From the NCBI GenBank assembly GCA_002343455.1, contig DDSR01000176.1, positions 1 to 27,754 of the forward strand: a stretch of DNA of 27,754 nt, given 5' to 3'. The position numbers and the translations under genes were made by a program. The first letter of the stretch is position 1; each line of letters opens with the position of its first letter. Origin of the DNA: Deltaproteobacteria bacterium UBA2385. GTDB taxonomy: Bacteria > Myxococcota_A > UBA796 > UBA2385. The notes below the pieces were generated by a model. It was not told the DNA's origin. It was given only the letters and a program-made list of their open reading frames with translations, and made no database searches. This document shows positions 1 through 7,031 of the stretch, piece by piece.

Positions 1-2
1 GT

Positions 3-842
3 GGGATCCTTGGGGGCCTGCTGGGGGGAGGGGGCCTGCTGGGGGGAGAGGCCCAGGCGCCCGCGCCCTCCAAGGCCAAGGCGGACGCGCAGGCCGAGCG
101 CGAGGCCGACCTCGATGCCAGCCCCATGGAAGAGGTGGTGAGCCAGACCCAGGCGACCAGCGCGCCCTCGCAGGACGATCGTGAACCGTCCTCCAAGGAG
201 CGCTCCCGGGACGAGAAGAAGTCCGAGACCCGCTCCAGCGGCGGCCGGGCGAAGTCGGAGAGCGCGCTGGCGGACAGCGAGTTGGCTGAGAGCGCAGCGG
301 CCGAGCCCGCTCCTCCTCCGCCGGCTGCAGCGCCGGCCTCCTCGGCCGACGAGGCCGCGATGGGACCCGCCGCAGGCTACGCCGAGAGCGCCAGGCCGAG
401 CGCGCGGGCACCCTCGGCCCCTCGCACCCTCGCCCCCGGCGCGCCCTCGGCCGACTCGCTGGAGAGCCTGCGGGCCCAGGCCAGCCCCGTCGGCGGCATC
501 CCCGACCCCACCGCCGGCCGGCCCGAGGTCGCCGCCGCCCACGCCGCCGCCGCCGAGGCCGACGCCCGCCAGGACGACGCCGCCTTCGTCGCCGCCCTGC
601 GCCCCCTGCTCGCTCACGCCGAGGCCGACGTCGCCCTCGACGCCGCCTGGCGCATCGCCCGCCGCCAGAGCGCGCTCGGACAGACCACCTCGGCGCTCTC
701 GACCCTGCGCCAGGGCCTCGCCCGCGGCGGCTCGGCCTTGCAGCGGGCCCGCCTCTACGCGCTGGAGGGGCAGGTGTACGAGCGCACGGGCAACGCCGAG
801 CGCGCGGCGGACAGCTACCGCAAGGCGGTGATGGCGCGCTGA
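3..842 (+). CDS. Ala/Pro-rich protein with C-terminal TPR-like helices, 5'-truncated
   Basis: The reading frame is open from the first bases of the window to the TGA at 840-842, so the N-terminus lies outside. The visible part begins with a Gly/Leu stretch (GILGGLLGGGGLLGG) encoded by an 18-bp tandem repeat. A highly charged and then Ala/Pro/Ser-rich low-complexity region of about 150 residues follows. The last ~90 residues look like TPR-type helical pairs (LDAAWRIARRQSALG, LYALEGQVYERTGNAERAADSYRKA). A Gly/Leu stretch followed by a linker and TPRs is typical of membrane-anchored anti-sigma-factor-like proteins with a TPR tail in GC-rich deltaproteobacteria. The zinc-finger or membrane part is not in the window, so that identity is only a guess. 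An in-frame ATG at 126 exists, but the coding pattern clearly continues upstream of it. Confidence 0.7.
   Translation, partial: GILGGLLGGGGLLGGEAQAPAPSKAKADAQAEREADLDASPMEEVVSQTQATSAPSQDDREPSSKERSRDEKKSETRSSGGRAKSESALADSELAESAAAEPAPPPPAAAPASSADEAAMGPAAGYAESARPSARAPSAPRTLAPGAPSADSLESLRAQASPVGGIPDPTAGRPEVAAAHAAAAEADARQDDAAFVAALRPLLAHAEADVALDAAWRIARRQSALGQTTSALSTLRQGLARGGSALQRARLYALEGQVYERTGNAERAADSYRKAVMAR
12..47. repeat. 18-bp perfect tandem repeat, two copies, in-frame
   Basis: Positions 12-29 and 30-47 are identical 18-mers that begin GGGGGCCTGCTG. The unit equals six codons, so it duplicates a Gly-Gly-Leu-Leu-Gly-Gly segment without breaking the frame of the truncated gene at the window start. 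Confidence 0.85.
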
Positions 843-844
843 GG
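824..844. repeat. 21-bp direct repeat, left copy
   Basis: This 21-bp sequence covers the last codons and stop of the first gene (Ala-Val-Met-Ala-Arg-stop). It is repeated exactly, in the same orientation, at 2967-2987. The two copies bracket the pair of ferritin-like lipoprotein genes. The flanking bases differ on both sides, so the identity is limited to 21 bp. Confidence 0.8.
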
Positions 845-854
845 GTCGGGCGCC

Positions 855-1835
855 TCAGGCGGCGAGGAGCGCGGTAGCCGCCGGAGCGACCACACGACGC
901 AGCCCCTCTTCGGCGACCCGTCGCATCGCGCGGGGGCCCAGGATCCCCTGATCGGCCAGCTCCTCCGACTCTACGGGGCCACCGAAGCGGACCGGCTCTC
1001 GCAACGCGTCAACGACGGCCTGCCGGACCTCGGCGCCGCCCCGCTGCACGGCCCAGGCGACCACCCTCCAGGACAGCACGGCGTGCCGCTCCTCGTCCGA
1101 AGCGAGCCGGGCGAGCAGGGCGCGGAGCGCCGGGTCACGGGCCTCCTGAGCGGCCCGACGCGTCGCCAGCGCCGAGAGGGTCTCGCCGACACACCCCTCG
1201 CGCACCGCCTCGGCCGCAAGCCGGGCCAGCGGGACCGCCACCTCCAGGGAGCCGGGGAGGGGGAAGGCGCCCGGCCCGACCGGCCCTCCGGCGAGGTCGC
1301 TGGCCACGCCAAAGGCCAGGCGCGCGTGTCGGACCTCGTCGCTGAGGGCGCGGGCCACCTCGCCCAGCAGGTCCAGCGGCGCACCATGGACCATCAGCTG
1401 AAGCTGCAGGCGCGCGAAGGCGGCCACCGACGCGTGCTCGGCACGCCCGATCTCCGCCCAGGCCCGCGCCGCGGCGGGCAACTCTGCCTCGGCCGGCCCC
1501 TCCAGCGCCGCCCCGAGCCGCGCGCCGTCCGGCATGAACGGTCGGCCGACGATGCACTCCGAGTTGGGGGTGCGGTCGGCCAGGATCACCTCGTAGCAGC
1601 AGCCCGAGCTCCCGTCCTGGAAGACCGAGCTCTCGATCTCCGGAGCCTCCTCGGAGAGCATGCGAACCACCTCGTCGTCGCAGTCGAAGGGCTCGTGGAT
1701 CTGGTCCAGGTCCACCTCGGACGGATCGGGGCAGGTGTCCTGCCCGTCCTCGACGGGCATGCAGGCCTCGCCCTCCTCGCGGCTCACGCAGGAGGGCAAG
1801 GAGAGCAGGATGAGCGAGAGGAGGGGGTGACGCAT
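855..1835 (-). CDS. Ferritin-like-domain lipoprotein
   Basis: The chosen start is the ATG at 1835 because it places a lipoprotein signal peptide at the N-terminus: MRHPLLSLILLSLPSC, with lipidated Cys16. Upstream in-frame starts would bury this signal. A Cys-rich, acidic segment (residues 20-95) follows. Residues ~125-265 form a ferritin-like four-helix region with the di-iron pattern: E133 (EHAS), E167/H170 (SDEVRH), E218 (GETL) and E248 or E249/H251 (DEERH). The family is known for di-iron chemistry (iron storage, oxidation or rubrerythrin-like reactions). The actual substrate is unknown. The protein is 326 residues and is predicted to be membrane-anchored, facing the periplasm or cell surface. 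The gene is divergent from a paralogous lipoprotein gene at 2032. This family occurs mostly as uncharacterised lipoproteins, so only the fold is asserted. Confidence 0.82.
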   Translation of the reverse strand: MRHPLLSLILLSLPSCVSREEGEACMPVEDGQDTCPDPSEVDLDQIHEPFDCDDEVVRMLSEEAPEIESSVFQDGSSGCCYEVILADRTPNSECIVGRPFMPDGARLGAALEGPAEAELPAAARAWAEIGRAEHASVAAFARLQLQLMVHGAPLDLLGEVARALSDEVRHARLAFGVASDLAGGPVGPGAFPLPGSLEVAVPLARLAAEAVREGCVGETLSALATRRAAQEARDPALRALLARLASDEERHAVLSWRVVAWAVQRGGAEVRQAVVDALREPVRFGGPVESEELADQGILGPRAMRRVAEEGLRRVVAPAATALLAA

Positions 1836-1936
1836 GCCCCGAGGATGCCATGGTCGCGGGGTTCGCGGAAGGGCCTCCGACATCGCCTGGAGGGCCGCCA
1901 CGCCGCGAGGGGGTCACGAACCGGACGGCGGGTCAA

Positions 1937-1974
1937 CGCAGCGCCGCGCGGACGACGCAGCGCCGCGCGGACGA
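1937..1974. repeat. 19-bp perfect tandem repeat, two copies, in divergent intergenic region
   Basis: Positions 1937-1955 and 1956-1974 are identical (CGCAGCGCCGCGCGGACGA). They lie in the 196-bp gap between the two divergent ferritin-like lipoprotein genes, about 60-95 bp upstream of the ATG at 2032. The repeat could be replication slippage or a duplicated regulator site. Nothing in the sequence decides between these. Confidence 0.8.
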
Positions 1975-2019
1975 CCCATCGGCGCCGGCCCAGCCCTCTC
2001 GGGGCGCAGTCCCATGGGG

Positions 2020-2025
2020 TACAGT
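2020..2025 (+). promoter_or_regulatory. Candidate -10 element (TACAGT), leaderless spacing
   Basis: TACAGT ends 6 nt before the ATG at 2032, so transcription would start about at the start codon. No clear -35 is recognisable. The same arrangement is seen before the genes at 6300 (minus) and 7032. Confidence 0.35.
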
Positions 2026-2031
2026 CGGGAG

Positions 2032-2937
2032 ATGAACCGTCTCGTGGTCACGCCCATCATCCTCGGACTGCTGCCGGGGTGCCTCTACTGCCCCGACGAG
2101 GAGGCGGAACGATCGATCCCCCTCGCGGCGGAGGAGGTCGAGGCAGCGCTGGAGGATGGTGTGGTGGACGAGGCGGAGTGCCTCGTGCTGTGTGGTGAGC
2201 ACACGAACCTGCGCGAGGTCGACGAGTGCTCCTTCGAGATCCTCGACCGATCCACAGAGGAGGGTGTGGGATTCATGCTCCACTGCGGCGGGACCTATCA
2301 GCCGATGTGCAAAGGTCGCCGGCCCGTCGGGCTGGTGCCCGGCGCTCGTCCAGCCCAGGCGACCCTCGGCGCCTGGGCCGCGGACGCGTGCACCATGGAG
2401 GCCGCCTCGGTGCTCGCCTTCCGCCGCCTCGCCGGCGATCTACGACGACTGGGGGCTCCCGAGGAGCTCGTCCAGCAGTCCCGCCGCGCCGCGACTGACG
2501 AGGTCCGGCATGCCCGCGCCATGCGACGCATCGCACGTTCACACGGCGTGGAGCCGCGGCGCCCGCGCGTCCGCGAACCGAAGCCACCGACCCTGGCCCG
2601 ACTGGCGCGGCAGAACCTCGTCGCCGGCTGTCTGGAGGAGACCTGGGCCGCCCTGGTCGCCTGCCACCAGGCGCAACACTCCACCGATCCGGCGGTGCGG
2701 CGGGCCATGCAGGCGATCGCCGTGGACGAGCTCCGCCAAGCCGAGCTGGCCTGGGCGATCCACGCCTGGGCCGGCCGCGACCTCCACTCTGCCTGGGACC
2801 GGGCCGTGGCAAGGCAGCGAGCGGGAGCGTGCAGGCCGACGAGCCCCGCGCTGGCGCGGACGCTCGGCCTGCCGACGGGAGAGCGGGCCCTGCGGCTGTA
2901 CGACGGGCTGATGGATGGCGTCCGCGGCCGCGCCTGA
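2032..2937 (+). CDS. Ferritin-like-domain lipoprotein, paralog with altered metal-site residue
   Basis: The ATG at 2032 is chosen because it gives a lipoprotein signal, MNRLVVTPIILGLLPGC, with lipidated Cys17. The mature N-terminus is acidic and Cys-rich, as in the divergent neighbour. Residues ~115-250 show the ferritin-like pattern: E123 (MEAAS), E157/H160 (TDEVRH), E203 region (CLEETW) and E233 (VDELRQ). Where the neighbour and the general family have His four residues into the last motif (DEERH), this protein has Gln236, so one iron ligand appears to be lost. The His after the first Glu (EHAS in the neighbour) is Ala here. The protein is 301 residues and presumably envelope-anchored. The two genes look like paralogs that diverged in sequence and possibly in metal binding. 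Confidence 0.8.
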   Translation: MNRLVVTPIILGLLPGCLYCPDEEAERSIPLAAEEVEAALEDGVVDEAECLVLCGEHTNLREVDECSFEILDRSTEEGVGFMLHCGGTYQPMCKGRRPVGLVPGARPAQATLGAWAADACTMEAASVLAFRRLAGDLRRLGAPEELVQQSRRAATDEVRHARAMRRIARSHGVEPRRPRVREPKPPTLARLARQNLVAGCLEETWAALVACHQAQHSTDPAVRRAMQAIAVDELRQAELAWAIHAWAGRDLHSAWDRAVARQRAGACRPTSPALARTLGLPTGERALRLYDGLMDGVRGRA

Positions 2938-2966
2938 CCCCCATGACGGGTGCCGCTCGTTACCAT

Positions 2967-2987
2967 GGCGGTGATGGCGCGCTGAGG
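2967..2987. repeat. 21-bp direct repeat, right copy
   Basis: This is an exact copy of 824-844 (GGCGGTGATGGCGCGCTGAGG). It lies in the 110-bp gap upstream of the S41 peptidase gene and still contains the fossil Val-Met-Ala-Arg-stop codons of the first gene's 3' end. Confidence 0.8.
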
Positions 2988-3047
2988 CGGGGGGTTCGGT
3001 TCCGCGCCTCCGCCGGTGTCCAAGCCGACTCCCACCCCGGACGAGCC

Positions 3048-4328
3048 ATGCGAGCCCTGCTCTTTCTGCCCTTGACCGGCTGCATCCTCTCGGTGCGCCC
3101 GCTGGCATTCGACTTCTCCAAGGAGGAGCCGAGCGAGGCCCTGGAGCTGACGGTCGAGGCGCTGGAGCAGAGCTACGCCTTCACGGACTGGAAGGCCCTG
3201 GACTGGTCCCAGGTCCGCGACCGGCTGGCCGAGGCGGAGGACGAGGACCAGGCAATTCGAATGCTGGTCGAGGCGATCCCCGACGGGCATGTGCTCCTCG
3301 AGCACGACGAGGACAAGGGCTGCCCGCAGGCGGAGGGCGCCTCGGGCCTGCTCTTCAGCGACACCGACGACGGAGAGATCGTCGTCGCCCTCTCGCAGGT
3401 CGAGGGGGTGCAGGCCGGGGATGTGTTGCGGACCTGGAACGGGCTCGCCCCCGAGGCCGCCCTCGATCAGCAGCCACTGTACTGCTTCCCGGTAGGGCTG
3501 GCCACCCACGAGCGACGGAGATCGGGGCGGGTTCGCCTGCTCGGCCGCGGGGAGCCGGGCGCCACGCTGGACCTGGTCCTGGAGCGAGGGGGGGAGGAGC
3601 TCGACCTGAGCGTGACCCTGGAGGAGGATGCCGGCGATCTGCGCGAGCAGCTCGGCTTGACCCTGCCGACCGAGCGAATCTCGGCCCGGATGCTGGGCAG
3701 CGACATCGGCTACCTCGCCGTGGGATGGGAGGAGACGGCCATCAGCGACGCGGCCGTGCGGCGGGAGCTGCGCGCGCTGTGGGGCGAGGGCGCGCGCAAG
3801 CTGGTGTTGGACCTGCGCAACAATGACGGGGGCACCGACCAGACCGCGGCCAACATCGCCGGTGTGTTCACCGACCGCGCGTGGTTCTACGAGACGATCA
3901 CCATGTACGATCGTCGGACAGAAGAGCAGGCCGTCATCAGCGAGGTCTGGGTGAAGCCCCAGGAGCTGTTCTGGGATCTGCCCACCGTGGTGCTGATCAA
4001 CGGAAACACGGTCTCCTCGGGCGAGGGCATGGCGATGATGTTGGCCCGCTTCGAGGGCCTGACCGTCATGGGCTTCGAGGGCACGGCCGCCAGCTTCGGC
4101 TCGTCGGGCTCGACCGCGAAGCTGCCCGGAGGCTGGACCTTCACCTGGCCGGCGGGGCGCTCGCTCGACGAGGAGGGCCAGATCCAGCTCGACAGCGACC
4201 ACAGCCTGGCGGGAGGGGTGCTGCCGACCCACCGGATCCCCTGGACGGTCGAGCACCGCGTCGGCTGGGCAGAGGACCCCGTGGGATACGAGATCGAGCT
4301 CGCGGTCGAGCTGCTGGAGGGCCTGTGA
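3048..4328 (+). CDS. S41-family (tail-specific/C-terminal processing type) peptidase, lipoprotein
   Basis: The ATG at 3048 yields a short lipoprotein signal, MRALLFLPLTGC (Cys12). An N-terminal helical segment with the PDGH motif (78-81) follows. A degenerate PDZ-like segment at ~95-140 comes next (GLLFSDTDDG, VQAGDVLRTWNG). The S41 core spans ~205-400: the DLRNNDGG strand-turn (255-262), then VVLINGNTVSSGEGM with the probable nucleophile Ser324. FEGTAASFGSSG (343-354) is in the position of the family's FGKG segment, and no Lys is evident there. S41 peptidases cleave periplasmic proteins near their C-termini using a Ser/Lys dyad, so activity here is uncertain. The stop codon overlaps the next gene's GTG (GTGA at 4325-4328), which implies co-translation. 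Length is 426 residues. Confidence 0.82.
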   Translation: MRALLFLPLTGCILSVRPLAFDFSKEEPSEALELTVEALEQSYAFTDWKALDWSQVRDRLAEAEDEDQAIRMLVEAIPDGHVLLEHDEDKGCPQAEGASGLLFSDTDDGEIVVALSQVEGVQAGDVLRTWNGLAPEAALDQQPLYCFPVGLATHERRRSGRVRLLGRGEPGATLDLVLERGGEELDLSVTLEEDAGDLREQLGLTLPTERISARMLGSDIGYLAVGWEETAISDAAVRRELRALWGEGARKLVLDLRNNDGGTDQTAANIAGVFTDRAWFYETITMYDRRTEEQAVISEVWVKPQELFWDLPTVVLINGNTVSSGEGMAMMLARFEGLTVMGFEGTAASFGSSGSTAKLPGGWTFTWPAGRSLDEEGQIQLDSDHSLAGGVLPTHRIPWTVEHRVGWAEDPVGYEIELAVELLEGL

Positions 4329-5005
4329 CGCTCCTCCTGCTGGTCTCCGCGGCCTGGGCCGACTCCTGGGGCGGCCTGCGTCAGACGGCCGAGATCCTGG
4401 AGCCCAGGGAATTCGTGGTTCGCCTGCCCACCGGCCGCTCGGCCTTGGGGGTGGGACCGTCGACCGAAGTGTTCCTCACCCCCTTCGACATGATCGTGGG
4501 TGGGCCTCGGCTGGGGGTCGAGCAGGCCGTGGGCCAGTGGGGCCCTCTGTCCTGGTCGCTTGCCCCCTCGCTTGCCCAGAAGCTCTCCCTGCGCCGCACG
4601 GGGCTGCGGCTGGAGTCCTTCCTCTCGATCGAGCAGGGCGCCGACCGCCTCTCCCTGGTGGTCGCGCCCGACCTGAACTTGATGCGGCGGGTGACCCTCT
4701 CGGAGGAGGCCTCCAGCGCGTGGTCCTTGGACCGGACCCACCTGCCCGTCTCGCTGGTCTACGATCACCAGTGGACGGACACGATCGTCCGCGTAGCCGG
4801 CAAAGTCGGCGTGATCGACGAGGACCGGGCCTTCAGCCACGGCACCCTGTCGGCTTCGTGGATCCAGCGCCTGGGGAGGCTGCACGTCGAGCTCGGCGCC
4901 GGCGTCCTGGTGGGCCGGCCCTCGGAGCAGACCTTCCTGGGAACGTACGAGCGTTTGCTGGTGACGGCGTACCCCCGGTTGGACCTGTGGTGGCAGGGGG
5001 GCTGA
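4325..5005 (+). CDS. Predicted outer-membrane beta-barrel protein
   Basis: The GTG at 4325 overlaps the stop of the S41 peptidase gene and gives a clean signal peptide (MTLLLLVSAAWA, cleavage before DSW). Upstream in-frame codons belong to the shadow of the peptidase gene. The mature ~214 residues consist of alternating hydrophobic/polar beta-strand-like segments separated by short polar turns. The protein ends in an amphipathic aromatic strand (YPRLDLWWQGG), as barrels often do. Its opening part (TAEILEPREFVVRLPTG, FDMIVGGPRLGVEQAVG) resembles small uncharacterised outer-membrane proteins of myxobacteria. No specific function is recognised. Overlap with the S41 lipoprotein suggests a functional link at the envelope. 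Confidence 0.68.
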   Translation: MTLLLLVSAAWADSWGGLRQTAEILEPREFVVRLPTGRSALGVGPSTEVFLTPFDMIVGGPRLGVEQAVGQWGPLSWSLAPSLAQKLSLRRTGLRLESFLSIEQGADRLSLVVAPDLNLMRRVTLSEEASSAWSLDRTHLPVSLVYDHQWTDTIVRVAGKVGVIDEDRAFSHGTLSASWIQRLGRLHVELGAGVLVGRPSEQTFLGTYERLLVTAYPRLDLWWQGG

Positions 5006-5160
5006 CGGGTGTGGACCGTAGGGGCGCGTTTCCGTGCACCCGGAGTGGACTGGGCTCAGCCATCAGGAACGCAGGAACGCAGGAAGCAGCGCGGCAGGGC
5101 GCGAGGGGTTCCAAGTCGGGCCCCGCTGAGCCATGAATGGCCCTCCAATCTCGCGTGCAC

Positions 5161-6300
5161 CTACCCCCCGCAGGCCAGGATCTCCTCGGTCACGTACGGA
5201 TCCTCCTCCCCCAGCTCGGCCCAGGCCTGCTGCAGCGCGCGCAGCTCGACGAGGGCCTCCTCGCAGCGGCCCAGCTCGCGCCAGGCACGAGCGACGGTCC
5301 AGCGGGCGATCAGGGTGGGCTTGACCTCGGACCGCGCCTGCCGGACGGCGAGGCCTCTCTCGAAGAGCGGTAGGGCCTCGGCGGGGCGGCCGAGGTCCAT
5401 CAGGGTCCAGCCGGTGTTGTTGTACAGCGGCCCCAGCCAGCGGCGGGCGGCGGGATCGGCGCTGCCCTCGGCCTGCTCGATGGCGCGAAGACCCCAGGCG
5501 AGGGCCTGCTCGGCGGGCGAGGCGATGGCGAGCATATGCATGGCGTCCAGGCGCAGGCCCTCCTGGTCCTTGCCCTCGGCGCGCTCCATGGCGGCCTGGA
5601 AGTGCGGCAGCGCGCCGGGCGCGTCGCCGCTGCTGTTGTGGACCCGGCCGCGCTCCAGGTGCAGGCGGATCCAGGCCTCGTGTGCATCGGGGAGGGCCGC
5701 GAGGCCCGCTTCCACCTCGGCGAGCAGGGCGAGGGCGCCCTCGTAGTCCTTCTGCAGGCCGCGGCAGCGCGCGACGCGGCTGAGGAGGGCGAGGCGGGCG
5801 GGCTCGTCGGCGGCCTGGGGCAGCAGCGCCCGGTAGGCGGCCTCGCTGCCGGCGGGGTCGGAGAAGTCGAGCAGGCGGTCGAGGTCGACGGTCATGGGGC
5901 TGCCGGGCTCTATGGGGAGGAGGGTGAGGCTGAGGACCCGCTCGAAGAAGCGGACCTTGCCCTCTTCGAAGACGGGGAGGCGCACGCCGTGGGCCACGCG
6001 GGCCTCGGTCCCGATCCGCGTGGTCACCCGCGGGGAGGAGAGCACCGTCCGAGTGAGCCGGCCCTTGCGGTCGTCGACGAGGTCGGCCAGCTCGAAGCTG
6101 AGGGTCACGCTCCGCTCGTCGGGGCGCTGGACCAGGATGTCGACCTGCCGGGGGCCGGAGGGCAAGTCCAGGAGGAGGCTGCGGCGGTCGCCGTCGGCGA
6201 GGTCCTGGAGCACCAGGCGGGTCTCGGGCTGATCGGTGAACTGCGCCGAGAGGTGCAGGTCCAGCGCGAGCGCGGGCAGGGCGAGGAGGAGGAACAGCAT
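5161..6300 (-). CDS. Secreted/periplasmic TPR-repeat protein
   Basis: The ATG at 6300 gives a signal peptide (MLFLLLALPALALDL) and is preceded by a TATACT hexamer at leaderless spacing. Residues ~15-150 form a beta-rich domain of unknown type (LVLQDLADGDRRSLLLDLPSG, VDILVQRPDERSVTLSFEL). From ~160 to the end are about five TPR-like helix pairs: AYRALLPQAADEPARLALLSRVARC, YNNTGWTLMDLGRPAEALPLFERGL and ARAWRELGRCEEALVELRAL. TPRs mediate protein-protein contacts, and no catalytic motif is seen. It is convergent to the beta-barrel gene with a 155-bp gap. The role is unknown. Length is 379 residues. Confidence 0.8.
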   Translation of the reverse strand: MLFLLLALPALALDLHLSAQFTDQPETRLVLQDLADGDRRSLLLDLPSGPRQVDILVQRPDERSVTLSFELADLVDDRKGRLTRTVLSSPRVTTRIGTEARVAHGVRLPVFEEGKVRFFERVLSLTLLPIEPGSPMTVDLDRLLDFSDPAGSEAAYRALLPQAADEPARLALLSRVARCRGLQKDYEGALALLAEVEAGLAALPDAHEAWIRLHLERGRVHNSSGDAPGALPHFQAAMERAEGKDQEGLRLDAMHMLAIASPAEQALAWGLRAIEQAEGSADPAARRWLGPLYNNTGWTLMDLGRPAEALPLFERGLAVRQARSEVKPTLIARWTVARAWRELGRCEEALVELRALQQAWAELGEEDPYVTEEILACGG

Positions 6301-6307
6301 GGCGACG

Positions 6308-6313
6308 AGTATA
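6308..6313 (-). promoter_or_regulatory. Candidate -10 element TATACT, leaderless spacing
   Basis: Read on the minus strand, TATACT ends 7 nt before the ATG at 6300. It is a near-consensus -10 in a strongly GC-rich background. It lies in the 35-bp divergent gap between the TPR gene and the Uma2 gene. On the + strand a weaker TAGACC (6324-6329) ends 6 nt before the ATG at 6336. Confidence 0.5.
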
Positions 6314-6335
6314 CACGGCGCGATAGACCGGACCC

Positions 6336-6989
6336 ATGTTCGTGAATTCGTCCTCTCGGCTCATCTACCCCGAGTCCGATGGACTCCCGATGGCCGAGAC
6401 CGGCATCCAATATCAGTGGATCGTCACGATCCGCGAGAACCTGGACAGAGCCCTGCCCGAGGCCTTTGTCGGCGCCGACAACTTCTGGTACCCGGTCGAG
6501 GGCCGGCCGGACATCCGGGTGGCGCCGGATGTGTACGTGGCGCTCGGCCGCCCCAAGGGACACCGCCGCAGCTACCAGCAGTGGAACGAGGGCGGCGTGG
6601 CCCCCCAGGTGGTCTTCGAGATCTGGTCACCATCGAACACCCTGGCCGACGGGGTGCGCAAGCACGCCTTCTACCAGGAGCACGGGGCGCAGGAGTACTA
6701 CCTCTACAACCCTGAGGACGGCTACCTCGCGGGCTGGACACGGCAGGGCGACCGGCTGGTCGAGGTGGCCGAGATGAACGGCTTCGTCAGCCCGACGCTC
6801 GGCCTGCGCTTCCAGACCGGCGACGAGGGGCTCCGGGTCTTCCACCGCGACGGCCGCCCCTTCCGCACCGTCGCCGAGATCATGGACGGCGAGGAGGCCG
6901 CCCAGGCCGAAGCACACGCAGCCCAGGCCCGGGCCGAAGCCCTGGCCGCGAAGCTGCGCGCCCTCGGGATCGATCCCGACGCCGCTTGA
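6336..6989 (+). CDS. Uma2-family (DUF820-type) PD-(D/E)XK nuclease-like protein
   Basis: The protein has 217 residues. It shows the family's order of motifs: an N-terminal helix region, the strand pair RPDIRVAPDVYVAL with Asp65, QVVFEIWSPSN with Glu95, then a Lys/Tyr-containing helix (VRKHAFYQEHGAQEYYLYNPE). The C-terminal ~40 residues are an Ala/Glu-rich helix (AEAHAAQARAEALAAKL), a common tail in this family. Uma2 proteins have a restriction-endonuclease-like fold and are abundant in cyanobacteria and myxobacteria. Their biological substrates are mostly unknown, so DNA cleavage is inferred from the fold only. The gene stands alone between the divergent TPR gene and the downstream operon, from which it is separated by 42 nt. 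Confidence 0.83.
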   Translation: MFVNSSSRLIYPESDGLPMAETGIQYQWIVTIRENLDRALPEAFVGADNFWYPVEGRPDIRVAPDVYVALGRPKGHRRSYQQWNEGGVAPQVVFEIWSPSNTLADGVRKHAFYQEHGAQEYYLYNPEDGYLAGWTRQGDRLVEVAEMNGFVSPTLGLRFQTGDEGLRVFHRDGRPFRTVAEIMDGEEAAQAEAHAAQARAEALAAKLRALGIDPDAA

Positions 6990-7019
6990 GGCGCGCTCGC
7001 CTCACTGCGGCCTCCCCGC

Positions 7020-7025
7020 TATATC
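7020..7025 (+). promoter_or_regulatory. Candidate -10 element TATATC before the large operon
   Basis: TATATC ends 6 nt before the ATG at 7032. This AT-rich hexamer stands out in the surrounding GC-rich sequence and could drive a leaderless transcript for the nine-gene run that follows. No confident -35 is seen. Confidence 0.4.
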
Positions 7026-7031
7026 TCCTCG

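Noticed and set aside
855..2937. Encapsulin cargo ferritin system
   Set aside because: Both ferritin-like proteins have lipoprotein signals and no encapsulin shell gene is nearby, so they are envelope proteins.
2298..4256. 652-codon minus-strand open frame opposite the ferritin-like and S41 genes
   Set aside because: It spans two unrelated + strand genes and their intergenic gap, has biased low-complexity composition and no motifs.
5006..5160. Transcription terminator between the convergent beta-barrel and TPR genes
   Set aside because: Only short AGGAACGC direct repeats and GC-rich sequence are present. No stem-loop with a following T run could be found.
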